From assembly GCA_965153355.1 (NCBI GenBank), contig OZ231127.1:3286001-3350000 (forward strand): a stretch of DNA of 64,000 bases, given 5' to 3'. The stretch is from Flaccisagitta enflata. Lineage: Eukaryota > Chaetognatha > Sagittoidea > Aphragmophora. The notes under the pieces were generated by a model, which saw nothing but the letters and a program-made list of their open reading frames with translations, did not search any database and had not been told where the DNA came from. This document shows, piece after piece, positions 44,227 through 56,420 of the stretch (positions are counted from its first letter, which is position 1; every line of letters starts with the position of its first letter). Both the position numbers and the translations under genes were made by a program.

Positions 44227-45545
44227 CGTCCCCCGTTCAAGTCCCAGTCTCGAGGCCCAAATCCTAGTCTTGAGGCCCAAATCCCAGTCTTGAGGCCCAA
44301 ATCCCATCCTCAAGGCCCAAATCCTAGCCTCAAGGCCTCAATCCTAGCCTGGAGGCCCAGATTTCATTCTTGAAGCCCTAATCTCAGCCTCAAGGTCAAA
44401 ATCTCAGCCAAAAGGCCCAAATCCTAACCTTGAGGCCCAAATCTCAGCCTCCAGGCTAGGATTTGGGCTTTGAGGCTAGGATTTGGGCCATGAGGCTGGA
44501 ATTTTGACCTCAAGACTGGGTTTTGGGCCTAAAGACTGGATTTTGGGCCTCAAGACTGGGATTTGAGGGGGAGGGACGGAGGAGGAGAAGGAGGAGTAGG
44601 AGGAAACAGGTCGCCCAAGGGCAATACGTGGTCAGCGATACCCGTTGCCCTGCTTTACATGGTTGTGAATCGGAATGAGAGGCAGGGCAGCGGCCCCAAA
44701 GGGGACGAAGTCCTGTAGAACACAGGGGACTCTCAGGCCCTCTCAGGCCTGAAATCTGCCCTCTCAGGCCTAAAATCTGCCCTCTCTGGCCCTGAATCTT
44801 GGAGGGCAGATTTCAGGCCTGAGAGGGCAGATTTGAGGCCTGAGAGGACAGGTTTCAGGCCTGAAAGGGCGAATTTCAGGTGTAAGAGGGCAGATTCAAG
44901 GCCTGAGAGGGCAGATTTCAGGCCTGAGAGGACAGATTTTAGGCCTGAGGGGGCAGATTTCAGGCCCAAGAGGGCCTGGGGGGGACGAACGAACTGACAA
45001 ACGGACGAACGAACGAACGAAAGTCCCCTGTGTTCTACAGGACTTCGTCCCCTTCGGGGCCGCTGCCCAAAAAGCCCCCATATGTGTGAAAGCATAGGTC
45101 CTCGACCCCTTTGGGGCCCCTGCCCTGCTTCCCCCTCAACTTTAACCACAACCTACTTAGGCAGGGCACACTTTTGCGACTATTCTTCTTCTTCTTTTGA
45201 GCAGCGGCCCCAAAGAGGATTAATACATTGTACATTATACATATGCTTTCATACACATGGGGGATTGTCTTCTCCTTCTCCTCCTCCTCCTCCTTCTATG
45301 TCCTCTCTCTAAATCATATCCCAGTCTGGAGGCCCAAATCCCAGTCTTGAGGCTCAAATCCCAGTACCAAGGCCCAAATCTTAGCCTCAAAACCAAATCC
45401 CAGCATTAAAACCCAAATTCAAGCCTCGAGGACTGAATCCCAGCCTCAGGGCCTAAATCCCAGACTCAAGGTCTAAATCTCAGGAACAAGAATCAAACAC
45501 CAGCCTCAAGGCCTAATTCTGAGCCCAGAGGTTCACATCTGGCCT
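44227..45545. mobile_element. Foldback-family cluster with minisatellites
   Basis: 44230-44560: 20-bp units. 44606-45165: a full foldback: outer GGTCGCCCAAGGGCAATACG, 'CAGGGCAGCGGCCCCAAAGG' left arm, 21-bp array, GACGAACGAACG microsatellite, right arm ending CTTCGGGGCCGCTGCCC. 45195-45545: another array with GAGCAGCGGCCCCAAAGAGG. Confidence 0.7.
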
Positions 45546-46340
45546 CAAAACCATTACTTGGTCTTTACATTTGGTCAGTTGATCGATGCATTTAATTTAT
45601 TTTGCCGTTCTATTTATTGAAATTGACTTGTTGAGTTTTACTTCCATTGAAAATTGAAATTACAATTTATTCAAGTGGTATGTGGTACCTAATCTAATTT
45701 AGTCATAACCAAGTTATTCTAGGTTGTATAAATCTGAGTGTTAGCTACATTGGATATTGGGGTAGCAAATTTGAACTTGTCATGGCATAATAATAACAAG
45801 ATGTCTTATATCTTTAAAATGACTCCTTTCTGAAAATTTACACATACTGCTCAACAATTGATTTGCTTAACATAGCAAACAAGTTACCGGTGGTTCCATT
45901 TCAATACGTACAGTTGATGTTGTCTAGACTTGGAAATATGGGGGATTTCATAACAGGAAGACAACTAAACATAAAATACTGGTATTTGGATTTTGAATTA
46001 AAAAAGGATGCTTTATTGCCCTTGGGTTTTGGTTGCTATGGAAACACATTTTCATGTATTCACGCTAAAATATCAATATTTTGCAAAATTTTTAAAGGAA
46101 CATTGCTCTAAATCAAATTTGCTAAAACTTTCCCATAATATGTTCTGTAAGAATATCGCTTGGTTTGGTGGTTGCTAGGGAGCTTAACTATGTGTGACAG
46201 CTCTGTGATTTTAACAAAAATCGGCAAAAATGATCTAAATTATCAAAGATTGGCACTAAATTTGGGTATTAAGGAGTTGAGAACCCATTTTTTTAATTCT
46301 TGAATACAAACCCTAATATATAGAGGAATATTTTTCCATC
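45546..46340. other. No gene recognised
   Basis: AT-rich sequence; an 82-codon open frame at 45863-46111 has no recognisable domain and is probably chance. Confidence 0.4.
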
Positions 46341-46341
46341 T

Positions 46342-46557
46342 TTTTAGTCGCGTGCACGCGACTCTATGACCCGCTCTGTCCGTCTGTCCGTCTGTCGGTT
46401 AGTCCGTCCGTCCGTCTGTCCGTCCGTCCGTCGGTCATGCTTAGCTTTTTTTGTTGTTTTACGTCATTTTAAGTCATTTGAAATAGTCTTTTGGTTTTTT
46501 GGTCTTTTACTCCTATGGTCTTAACAACCACACGCGACTGTAAGGTGTTGGCCTTGT
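46342..46557 (+). mobile_element. Pearl/HINE-like element, TGTTGGCC end type
   Basis: TTTTTAGTCGCGTGCACGCGAC start, long CCGT/CTGT tract, 'ACGTCATTTTAAGTCATTTG', arm ACACGCGAC, GGTGTTGGCCTTGTT. Confidence 0.7.
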
Positions 46558-46755
46558 TTTAGTCGCGTGCACGCGACTCTCCAACCCGCTTTGTCCGTCG
46601 GTCGGTTGGTCGGTCGGTTGGTCGGTTGGTCACACTTTACTTTTTTTTATGATTTTATTTCTTTGACCTCACTGCTTTTGCCCAAATGATCTGGTGACCT
46701 CAAATATGGCTCCTGCCCACCCGCACACGACTTGGGTAGCCATGTATCCGGCCTA
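46558..46755 (+). mobile_element. Pearl/HINE-like element abutting the previous one
   Basis: Begins TTAGTCGCGTGCACGCGAC at the TTGTT of its neighbour. It belongs to a different subfamily by body and 3' end ('CACACTTTACTTTTTT', TATCCGGCCTAATTT). Confidence 0.7.
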
Positions 46756-47194
46756 ATTTACAAAACTTTTACATACTAGGTACCCCGGAGTACTACCCCC
46801 AAATTGTTTGTTTTTGATTCAAATTTTTTGGGTTAAGATTAAAAGATTGACGCCAAGATTGTTCATTTATTACAAGAAATGGCTGGGATATGGTTCTTTA
46901 AAGTTTTGAGGGGTACCTGGGGGCCCCAAAATTTCAAACCCTGTAAAACCCAAAATATGGGCCCGAGAGCAAAAATGTTCATGATTCTTGAATAACTCTT
47001 ATATCGTACCTTTGCATCAAAAATGAGCAAAATCTGTTTTTTTAAGGTTTTCAGTTTGTACATTTTGAGATGGAACAATATCACAATATCATTGGGGACA
47101 GGTGGGCAGGGGCATCCAGCCCCCAACTACACCCCACGCTCCCCAACCTTACACAAGTGTCTAAAACACTCTTTTTTAACTTTTTGACTCATGG

Positions 47195-48930
47195 TGATGG
47201 ATGGTTGCTATTGACATAGTGATTCTAAGAATTAATGTTAGCAGAAAATGACCATTTTTTGGCCATTTTTGAACATTGTTGGTTGTTTTTGGTTTTATTT
47301 AACATTAGAAGTGAATGAATTGTTTTAAGTAGATAGAGAGACACTTTGCTTTCCTTGCTATGCAAATAACAGGCAGAAATTTTTAACAATTTTGGAGAAA
47401 AAAACCTAAAAATGTGATTTTTTAGTGATTTTTCCTTCAAAAATGGTTTTCTAAGCCATTTTTCACATGATAGGAACCCAAAATTTTTTTTATGCTTGTT
47501 CAAGTGTGTGTGTAGAGCCTGAGTGAGAAAAATGAGGTAATAGAGAGGGTTTTTAACTGGTAATAGACAAAAAAATCCCATTTTTAAGGCAATTTTGGCC
47601 AAAAAAAGCTATTTTGGACCAAATTTTTCAAATTTTTTGAAAAATCTGTCAATTTTTTTTCTATTTCCTCATCACATATTGGAATTGACTTCCACTGCCC
47701 AAATTTGATGAGAATAGTATCATTTATTGTCAAGTTATAGCTGTTTTTTTCTAAAAATTCAAAAAAATTGAATTTTTTTAGGGACTCGAGGTTAACTTTT
47801 CCAATCTTATACTTCAACCACGTGTATGAAATTTTAGTTGAAGCAAGTGTAGGTTTCCTGGATCATGTGTATCAAATTTGGTATTTTTCCATCAAAATCT
47901 TGACCAAAAAATGAGGCTAGGTACCAAAATCACAAAAATTCAAAATTTTGGAAAAATTCAAAAGTGATTTTTTCAAAAACCTGCAATCACAGGCACTTCT
48001 ATTTTTGCATGATGGTGCATCCTAGACTCATTGATCATCTATGCAAAAAAAAAAATTGATGATTATATCACTTAGCAAGCTAATATGGCCAAAAAACCAG
48101 TTTTTTGTGTTTTTTAGCCCATTTTTTCAATTATTTTTTTTTAAACCACACTAAAAATTGACCTAGAGTGCTAAAATTTAGCATGAAGTTGCGCATGAAT
48201 GTCTGGAACTTCCATGCCAAATTTGGTTTTATTAGCTCAAGTCGTTTGGGCTCAGCGGTGCCAAAAAGCCACGGGTATCCAAGAGTACAAAAAAATTTTG
48301 GCATTTTTTAAATATTTGAAAATATTTTTCTGTTCTTTCAGACTCGCCAGTGTCCTGAAACCTTGGGGTTATGTTTATATTCATACAGAGGTATAATTCC
48401 CACCATTGGCATCAGCGTTTTTGGTATTTTTTGAAAAATACCAAAGATTTTAGAAAAGAAATAATATTTGCAACATTTTTGAAAGGTTTTTTAGCCATTT
48501 TGGCAAAAATAGGGCACAAACTTCAATGCCGTTATTTTTTCCAGGTGCATATGGACATTTGGCATCAATATGGAAGATTTTAGGCATCTGGCTCAAAAAA
48601 TTCTATTTTTTGGCCAAAAAATGAAACATCGCCCTTTTTTGAAAAATAGGCCTAGACTTTGAAACGCAATATCTCCCCTTTTACTTGACGGATTTTTCTA
48701 AAATTTGAAATGCAAGTAAACAAAACATGTAGTTTCTTTCCCTGAAATTTTTATGGCATTGACTCCAACAGTGTGGCGTCAGCGCAATTTTTCCCAAATA
48801 TTTTTCAGAAAAACGCATTTTTTTAAAAGGCCATGCCATTTTTTGGCCGAGTGGCTCTTTCCATGTTGTTCAGCATCAAAAACTGTAGCTGTATGCAAAT
48901 TTTGGTAACTTCCTCCAAAAACGCCGATCT
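47195..48930 (-). repeat. AT-rich long repeat, most complete copy
   Basis: About 1.75 kb. The 48930-47585 part matches 37215-38560; the 47590-47195 part matches 42760-43470. It therefore defines the full element. No ORF, no clear terminal repeats. Confidence 0.8.
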
Positions 48931-48954
48931 GTTTCTTTAAGGTCCTGGACTTAT

Positions 48955-49130
48955 CCTCGAAGCTCAAATCCCACCCTCAAAGCTCAAATCCCAGCCTCAA
49001 AGCTCAAAACTCAGCCTTGAAGCTGAAAACCCAGCCTCGAAGCTCAAATCCCTGCCTCAAGGCCCTAATCTAAGCCTCAAGGCCCCAATTCCAGCCTCCA
49101 GGCCCTAATTCCATCCCTGAGGCCCAAACA
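48955..49130. repeat. 20-bp minisatellite of foldback type
   Basis: Units AAATCCCAGCCTCAAAGCTC, directly next to the AT-rich long repeat, as at 37195. Confidence 0.8.
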
Positions 49131-49320
49131 AAACTGGTATGTCGTTTCTTAAAAGGGGCCCCAAATCCGGCCCCATATCTTGATGCTGGATCTGGCAATC
49201 GCTTTTTGGAGTGGGAAAGACTAGCCAGATCTTGATTGCTCTAAAAACACTCATTCTTGGTTAAAAACAACACTACAAGTTCCAGGAACAAAAAGTCTGT
49301 CCAGATCGCGTGCTCTTCGA

Positions 49321-49321
49321 T

Positions 49322-49367
<46 letters not shown>
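49321..49367. repeat. (CT)n microsatellite
   Basis: 47 bp of CT. Confidence 0.95.
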
Positions 49368-49368
<1 letters not shown>

Positions 49369-49650
49369 ATCTTTTTTTTTTGGATTGCAAACAGCGATTC
49401 ATATCTCCTTAGCATTTTGTAGGTAGTCATCAAATATTCTTTCTGTTGTCATAAAAATTTGCAAACAAGCCTAATAGGCTCCAACATATAGCCAATTCTC
49501 ATTGACAGGGTTTCATTTTTTTCTATTTTGAAGATTTCTCAAAAAGCATTTGGGGAATGAAATTACTTTTACTTATTATATGTTCTATCAGCCCAATACA
49601 AAAATAAAGAGAACCCCTCTCCCATATGATTTGTCACTAAGATCTTTCTT

Positions 49651-49651
<1 letters not shown>

Positions 49652-49740
<89 letters not shown>
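49652..49740. repeat. (CA)n microsatellite
   Basis: About 88 bp of pure CA. Confidence 0.97.
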
Positions 49741-49743
<3 letters not shown>

Positions 49744-49890
49744 GATATTAAAGACAATTAGATTGGGAAATAAAAACTATTATTCAAAATGCAGTAGATA
49801 TTGAAAAAAAAAGAAAACTACTACTTTCACCTAGTCAAACACCTATGCTTGTCAGATTGATGAAAGGAAAAAAGTTTATACATAGATGTA

Positions 49891-50058
49891 ACAAGGCCGG
49901 ATACACGGCCATCAGTTGCGGACGGGTGGGCAGGGGCGGAAATGCGCGTTTTTCCACTTTTCAACTCGTTGACACCGACGGACGGACGGACGGACGGACG
50001 GACGGACGGACGGACGGACGGACAAAGGCTCTTATAGAGTTGCGTGTCCGCAACTAAA
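49891..50058 (-). mobile_element. Pearl/HINE-like element, best-preserved copy
   Basis: AACAAGGCCGGATACACGGCC, arm GTTGCGGAC, 'GGAAATGCGCGTTTTTCCAC', eleven perfect GGAC units, 'AAAGGCTCTTATAGAG', arm GTTGCGTGTCCGCAAC, TAAAAA. The pure GGAC tract suggests recent activity. Confidence 0.8.
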
Positions 50059-50121
50059 AAGGGAAACAGCTAAAAAGATCAAGAGAGAAAGAAAAACAAA
50101 ATGGCAGTATTTGTGAAAAAT

Positions 50122-50207
<86 letters not shown>
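50122..50207. repeat. (GA)n microsatellite
   Basis: 86 bp of GA. Confidence 0.97.
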
Positions 50208-50211
<4 letters not shown>

Positions 50212-50439
50212 ACAGTGAATAATAGCTGAGTGAAAAAGAAGGAAAGAGAATCAGGATCTTGAAGTCGACCAACACACGCGATATGGGATTGCTTCCTTGC
50301 TCCAGATTGTGATGTTGTTAAGAGGGCCAGAGCTGGCTTCTTACTTTAAAGAGAGTATGGAGAATAGAGCCAGATACTGCATCAAGATCTAGCCCTGGAT
50401 CGCGGATGCGTTTTGAGAGATGACATATCACAAACAAAA

Positions 50440-50678
50440 ACAGCATAGGTCATCAGCCCCTTCGGGGCCGCTGCCCCTCTAACCACCTCACACCCACTTA
50501 CACTCACATAGGGGCAACGGGTACCGCTGACCATCTAACGCTTTTGCGACTATTGCTTATGGGGCATTTTTGAGCTTTTTGAGCATACGGCTCCTGCCCA
50601 GATGCCCTGGTGACCTTCTCCAGCACTGATCCTGCCCACCCGCACGCGACTAGGGTAGCCGTGTATCCGGCCTTGTTT
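50440..50678 (+). mobile_element. Composite foldback/pearl-type element
   Basis: Same order as 31960-32207: 'GGTCATCAGCCCCTTCGGGG', 'CCACCTCACACC', 'GGGTACCGCTGACCATCTAA', 'GAGCTTTTTGAGCATACGG', then GCACGCGACTAGGGTAGCC and TATCCGGCCTTGTT. Confidence 0.65.
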
Positions 50679-50849
50679 AGCTCTAATCTGCATATTCAGG
50701 GGTGACGACGAAAATGTCAAAAAATTTTGTCAATGACTATTTTACCACTTAAAGATGTTGTCCAATCCCTTTTATCCAGCGACGAAAATGTCTAACATAA
50801 TGTCTAACTTGGCTAAAATATTATCATAATAGATTATTTTTATACTTCG

Positions 50850-51272
50850 CGCCTCGCGACTCGCACCTTCACTCTATCTCTCCATCTCACTCAAAGTTCG
50901 CGGTTCGCGGTTCGCGGCTCGCACCCTCCCTCAATCCCTCTGCCTCATTCATAATAAGTTCGCGGTTTGCGGTTCGCGGTTCGCGCCTCGCACCTTCCCC
51001 TGTCTGAATATCTCACTTAAAAGTTCGCGCTTCGCGCCTCGCACTTTCCCAAACCATCACTTTCATTCACACAGAAAGTTCGCGGTTCGCGCCTCGCACC
51101 TCACACCTTCCTGTTGCCTCTATGGCCAACACATTGTGTTCGCGTCTCGCGCTTCGCACCTTGCAAATCTTACTACAATCAACAGAAAAAGTGCGCGCTT
51201 CGCGCCTCGCATATTACGTCTCCAGCTTCAACAAACAAAGAAATGAACAGTTCGCGCTTCGCACCACATTTT
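50850..51272. repeat. TTCGCG-rich minisatellite
   Basis: Seven or so blocks of GTTCGCGGTTCGCG(G/C)CTCGCAC separated by ~40 bp of variable C/T-rich sequence, so the period is about 65-80 bp. No ORF or known element. Confidence 0.75.
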
Positions 51273-51421
51273 TCAGTCGCGGACACACGACTCTACACCA
51301 TAATGTGTCGGTCGGTCCATCTGTCGGTTGGTCATTCCATAACGTTTTTGAAATGCAAGCAATTTTTTGCATCACTGCCCCTAACCGTTTGCAACTGTGG
51401 TGCCATGTATTTGGCCTTGTT
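51272..51421 (+). mobile_element. Pearl/HINE-like element
   Basis: TCAGTCGCGGACACACGAC, GGTC tract, 'GCAATTTTTTGCATCACTGC', ends CCATGTATTTGGCCTTGTT. It starts directly after the last TTCGCG block. Confidence 0.6.
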
Positions 51422-51793
51422 TTAATTTTCTGCTTATCTCTCATTATTTAGAATGGACATACTACTGGAGCATTGCTTAGAATTAGATTTACCACGATTT
51501 TGATTTTTTAAACCTTATTTTACCTCCTAACAACAGCAAAACGTCCCAAATTCTCATGGACAACATGTAGTAATCTAATTTCAAGCAATTTGCAATATTA
51601 GCGCATCTTCTCAAAATAATGATACAAAATATTGATACATTTACGTAAACCGCGGGACTAAAACGTTATAACTGGATTTGTATTACTGCCACTTTTTATG
51701 AAGGGACAAATACCTTAGATAATCATCTCATCTCGACTTAAGTAATGGGGGCAAACAAATTGGAAAGACAAATGATGATGGTGGAATAAAGAC
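51422..51793. other. No gene recognised
   Basis: AT-rich unique-looking sequence. Confidence 0.4.
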
Positions 51794-51990
51794 TAAACAA
51801 GGCCGAAACGGCTACCCTAGTCGTGAGCAGGTGGGCAGGAGCAATGCTGGAGAAGGTCACTAGGGTATCAGGGCAGGAGCCGTGAGCTCAAAAAGCTCAA
51901 AAACTCCGGAAAAGTAAAAAGGGGACCGACCGACCAAAGGACCAACGGACCGACATGGCGGGGTGTTGTTGTGTAGCACGCGACTTGCAA
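51794..51990 (-). mobile_element. Pearl/HINE-like element
   Basis: AACAAGGCCGAAACGGCTACC, 'GAGCTCAAAAAGCTCAAAAA', GACC/AACG tract, GTAGCACGCGACT end. Confidence 0.6.
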
Positions 51991-52017
51991 TGGATGCTCA
52001 TCTCTTAGATATGACTC

Positions 52018-52165
52018 ATTAGTCGCGGACACGCGACTCCTCACCTTGCCGTGTCGGTCAGTCGGTATGTCAGTATGTCCGTCACATTTTTGAATTTTGA
52101 GCTGTTTTCACATTACTGCTCCTGCCCAACCATCCACGACTGGATTGCCGTGTATCCGGCCTTGT
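52018..52165 (+). mobile_element. Pearl/HINE-like element
   Basis: TTAGTCGCGGACACGCGAC start, GGTC/TGTC tract, 'CACATTACTGCTCCTGCCC', GATTGCCGTGTATCCGGCC + TTGTT. Confidence 0.7.
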
Positions 52166-52172
52166 TGCAATA

Positions 52173-52583
52173 CTACGCGAATTAAAAAAAAAGACGCACC
52201 TTTTTATTTGATGATAAAACTGACTTAAAGATTGTTTAAAGAATTTATTAAAGAAAGTGATTTTGAAGATTTTTAAATTATCTTTCATTCTAGACCAATC
52301 CCAGATCTGTATCTTTAACGTTTTAGGTGCTAGAGCTCTCTAAAGTGAGACACCATTTTGGTGAATTGCATCTTTTTAAAAGGAACTGCAAAAACAAATT
52401 TGGCAACATTTTTACTCAAACTAATGCCATTTCTAAACGAAAAAAGATAGAGATACCAGATTGACGCCAAATGAAAGAGTTTTTCAAGGGCTTTAAAATG
52501 GTCTATGATTCTAATTAGTTTTTTTGATTGTCAGTGGCGCAATCTACCATTCAAAAGTGCGTCTTTTTTTTAAATTCGTATAG
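52173..52583. mobile_element. 411-bp TA-flanked MITE
   Basis: Ends CTACGCGAATTAAAAAAAAA and, inverted, CTATACGAATTTAAAAAAAA, both followed by GACGCAC, with TA at 52171-52172 and 52584-52585. Interior AT-rich, no ORF. Confidence 0.8.
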
Positions 52584-52601
52584 TAGAAATATATTTCCAT
52601 G

Positions 52602-53063
52602 TTTTTAGTCCGGTGCTACGCGACTCTAAACCCTGCTCTGTCCGTCAATCGGTTGGTCGCTTTGTTGGTTGGTTGGTTGGTCAAATTTTACTTCTTAGTT
52701 GCGGACACGCAACTCTTTAAGTGGCTTTGTCCTTCCGTTAGTCCGTCCGTTGGTCTGTCGGTCCATCAGTCTGTCGGTCCGTCGGTCCGTCAGCACGAGT
52801 TGAAAAGTTAGAAAACGCGCATATCCGCCCCTGCCCAGCCGTCTGCAACTGGTGGCCGTGTATCCGGCCTTGTTACGTTTTTGTAGGTGGATTTGAGTGG
52901 ATTTAGGGGGTTTTTGAGGTTGTGGTGAAATATACTTCGTCGTCTGGCCTAGACAGGCACTGTGCTTTGGCCTAACTGCTCCTGCTCAAATGCTTTAATG
53001 ACCTCAAACATGGCCCCTGCCAATCCACACGTAACTGGGGTAGCTGTGATTCCGGCCTTATTT
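52602..53063 (+). mobile_element. Pearl/HINE-like element split by another copy
   Basis: Outer copy: 52602-52692 (GTCCGGTGCTACGCGAC, GGTT tract, 'CAAATTTTACTTC') and 52876-53063 ('CGTTTTTGTAGG', 'CAAACATGGCCCCTGCC', TGATTCCGGCCTTATT). The outer body reads through if the inner copy is removed. Confidence 0.65.
52693..52875 (+). mobile_element. Pearl/HINE-like element nested in another
   Basis: TTAGTTGCGGACACGCAAC, CGTC/GGTC tract, 'CGCGCATATCCGCCCCTGCC', GTCTGCAAC arm, GGCCGTGTATCCGGCC + TTGTT. Confidence 0.75.
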
Positions 53064-53990
53064 TATCAAGATATTAACATTTTGAACAAAAAATAAACAG
53101 TAACAATTCTCAAAATAAATCTTTCCACATGAATATTGATCATTTGATTGTTGCAAAGCCAAAGGAGCATATTCAACAGAGTTGTAGCCTAAGCAAATTT
53201 TTAGACATAGGCCTGTATCAAAACAGTGATACCTTTCTACAAGAGAAAAAAAACAACGTTTTTTTCAATTATCTGTATTCCAAATATTATTGCTTTTAAA
53301 TTTTGCTTGCCCCCATCTGAAGTTTACACGAGATCAGTACTATCTTAGAAAAAAAAATGTTGCAGCACATTTTGATCAATTGCTCTTGAATGATTTAACT
53401 TTTTTAAATGAAATTGGTAATAAAATTAAAGCTCTTCAAATTTCCAAGCCAGCTGTGCAAACGGCATCTCTCTAACTTTATTGGTTTGGAAGCTATTTAA
53501 CTTTGAATGAAACGATTGCTTTTGATGAATTCCTATCTTGACTTCTTTTCATATAACCTTTTTTATTCAAACAATTGTAACTCATTTGTTTTTTGATGAA
53601 TCTAGGAAAAATTGGTGACCAAAATGTAGAGTTTTTCAAGGGGCATCTTTTCTTTCTTTAGCACAACAAAATTCGTTCAGCCATTAAAAAGTTATGGTCA
53701 CTCAAAGATGGGAAAGGCAACTATATTTTATTGCACAAAAAGTTTTGAGTGCTATCACGCCACAGTGCTTCCAGAGGCTCCTTAAACCACTTCCCTGGCA
53801 AATGGCGGCCATTATTGAACTAGGGGGAGCAAATATCCATTATTGATTGATTTGCAACTGACTGGTTTGTGTTGTTTAGGTAAAAAACGAACTAAAATCT
53901 TAGGTTGCAACACTTTTTTTTCTAAGATAGTAGTAAATTAAACTCTTATCAAAATTTCAATCGTGTGCCCGCAAGTCTTTAACCCGCTAA
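53064..53990. other. No gene recognised
   Basis: AT-rich; phrases such as 'GTGACCAAAATGTAGAGTTTTT' resemble the repeats at 29690 and 52440. Confidence 0.4.
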
Positions 53991-54063
53991 GTCAGTCGGT
54001 CTGCGGCCCAGTGAAAGCGTAATCGTACGCGGACTCAGACGCGTACTCGCTGTACTCGCCATT

Positions 54064-54712
54064 AGAGATGAGAGTGACGCGGCTTTTCAATCACCACCGA
54101 TTTTTGGCGATTTTCCGTTATCACCACCGTTTTTTCCGTTTTTTCAGTGATTTCTTAGCTGCAGTTATTCACTATTTCTATTTCTATCCCTATTTCTAAG
54201 TGATGAAAACATGATGCAAAATAAATGACAAATATCATGGTTTTTAGTGAGTACTATTGTATACAAATTTATGTGCCAAATTATTTCTTTTAAAATCATT
54301 TTATTCAAAGTTCAAGGTGAGATGAAAAAAACATTAGCATGACACAAAAAATGGTCGGTTTCTATTTAGGGCACCAATCATCGACAGCACATTTTTTTCC
54401 TCAAGTACAATGTTGTGATGAGTTTGCAGATGATAACAAATTAAAAAAGGTAGATAGTTTTTTTCAAATTTTTCTTGTACATTTACAACCTCTATGTGCC
54501 ATCTGAATTTCGTTCACATGGCTCCTAAACAAACAAAAATCAAGAGGTCTCACCCACACAGACTCACTCTGTGATGGTATCATTGACATCGTTAGTGACT
54601 TATGCCTTTAAATAGAAAAAAAGGTTCTTTCACAATTTCTTCTTAGAGTATAGTTTTTGATCTATTTGACTATCTCTGTTCTTGATTGTTTCGTCTGCTA
54701 GTTTTACTTCAG

Positions 54713-54792
<80 letters not shown>

Positions 54793-55250
54793 TCTGCCTG
54801 TCTGTCGATCTGCCTGCCATCTTCTTCTTCTTCTAATTCCTCATTTCTTTTTAATCTTTTTTTTTCTTTTTTTTTTGTAAATGGAATTGATGCGTACAAT
54901 CAATATTTGAATATATACAAGAGGATGATACAACAAGTCAAAGATGTTGTTGCCATAACTCATATTGGGTAAAACAAAGAGATGCTGAGTAAAACTCGTA
55001 ATAGGTACTGTTTCCTGGTCTCAAAGCAACCTCAGAATTGTGAATTTTTCTCCCTTGAAATCTGATTATGGGCAAAACTGTCCCGCCATGTGTGTATTAA
55101 TGAGCTTCACAGCAAGCAATGCAAAGAAAAAAAAACAGTTTATGGATGAGAGAAAAATGGTGAAAAACCGAAAATCCTAATCACTGAATCAGTGATTTTT
55201 TGCAATCACTCCGCCGTTTTTTCGGTTGGTGAATCACCGAATCTCAAGCC
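54064..55250. mobile_element. 1187-bp insertion with 11-bp target duplication
   Basis: TACTCGCCATT stands at both ends (54053-54063, 55251-55261) and once in the uninterrupted sister copy (near 58605). Ends are AGAGATGAGAGTGACGCGGC and TGAATCACCGAATCTCAAGCC; short parts (GAGAT, GGTGAT) are inverted. It contains a (CT)n tract (54716-54789) and no ORF. A 9-11-bp duplication is typical of Mutator-like elements, but the class is inference. Confidence 0.75.
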
Positions 55251-55363
55251 TACTCGCCATTTTTGGCTGTACTCGTAAGCGTAATCGTAAGCGTTCCCTC
55301 AATTTCTGTGGACTCGGAAGTGTAAGCGTAAGCGTTCATCATTCCAACGAGTACATGCGTACG

Positions 55364-55457
<94 letters not shown>

Positions 55458-55589
55458 CACAGACAGACAGACAGACAGACAGACAGGGCCCTTCCCCTTT
55501 GATGCAACTCATGAGCGACATGAGCGTCCACGATCATCACTAGGTTGATCAGTTGTTTGCTTGCTTGGTGATGCAGAGATTAGAAATTC

Positions 55590-55726
55590 TTTCTTTCTTT
55601 CTTTCCTTCTTTCTTTTTTCTTTCTTTCCTTTTTTATTTCTTCCTTTTATTCTTTCTGTCCTTTTTCATTGTCTTTTTATCTATCTGTCTTTTTCTTTTT
55701 TTCTTTCATTCTTTTTTTTTCTTTTT

Positions 55727-55801
<75 letters not shown>

Positions 55802-55937
55802 TTCTGTCTGTCTGTCCGTCTGTCTATCTTTCTTTCTTTTTTTCTTTCTTTCTTTTTTTCTTTCTTTCTTTCTTTCTTTCCTTCTTTCTTTCTTTCTTTC
55901 TTTTTTTCTTTCTTTTTTTCTTTCTTTTTTCTTTCTC
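55590..55937. repeat. (TTTC)n with (TGTC)n block
   Basis: Long TTTC tract with a TGTC section (55758-55820). Related tracts at 56106-56168 and 56279-56462. Confidence 0.95.
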
Positions 55938-56105
55938 TTTTTAGTCGCGGACACGCGACTCTACACCTTGCCGTGTCGGTCGGTAGGTCGGTAGGTCCGT
56001 CCGTCCGTCGGTCCGTCCGTCACATTTTTGATTTTCGAGCGTTTTTTTGCGTTTCTGCTCCTGCCCAACCGTCCGCGACTGGATTGCCGTGTATCCGGCC
56101 TTGTT
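55938..56105 (+). mobile_element. Pearl/HINE-like element inside the TTTC tract
   Basis: TTTTTAGTCGCGGACACGCGAC to TATCCGGCCTTGTT, CTTTC repeat on both sides. The sister repeat lacks it, so it inserted after the duplication. Confidence 0.75.
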
Positions 56106-56298
56106 TTTTTCTTTCTTTCTTTCTTTCTTTCTCTCTTTCTTTCTTTCTTTCTCTCTTTCTTTCTTTCTTCACTCAGTCTTTCCCTCTCAATTGTTTGGTC
56201 ACTTGGTTGATCAAAGGTTCAAAACCGCGCAAAACATCCAATTTTTTTAACCTTTACTCATTACTTCATAACTTCATTCATTCTTTCTTTCTTTCTTC

Positions 56299-56420
<122 letters not shown>

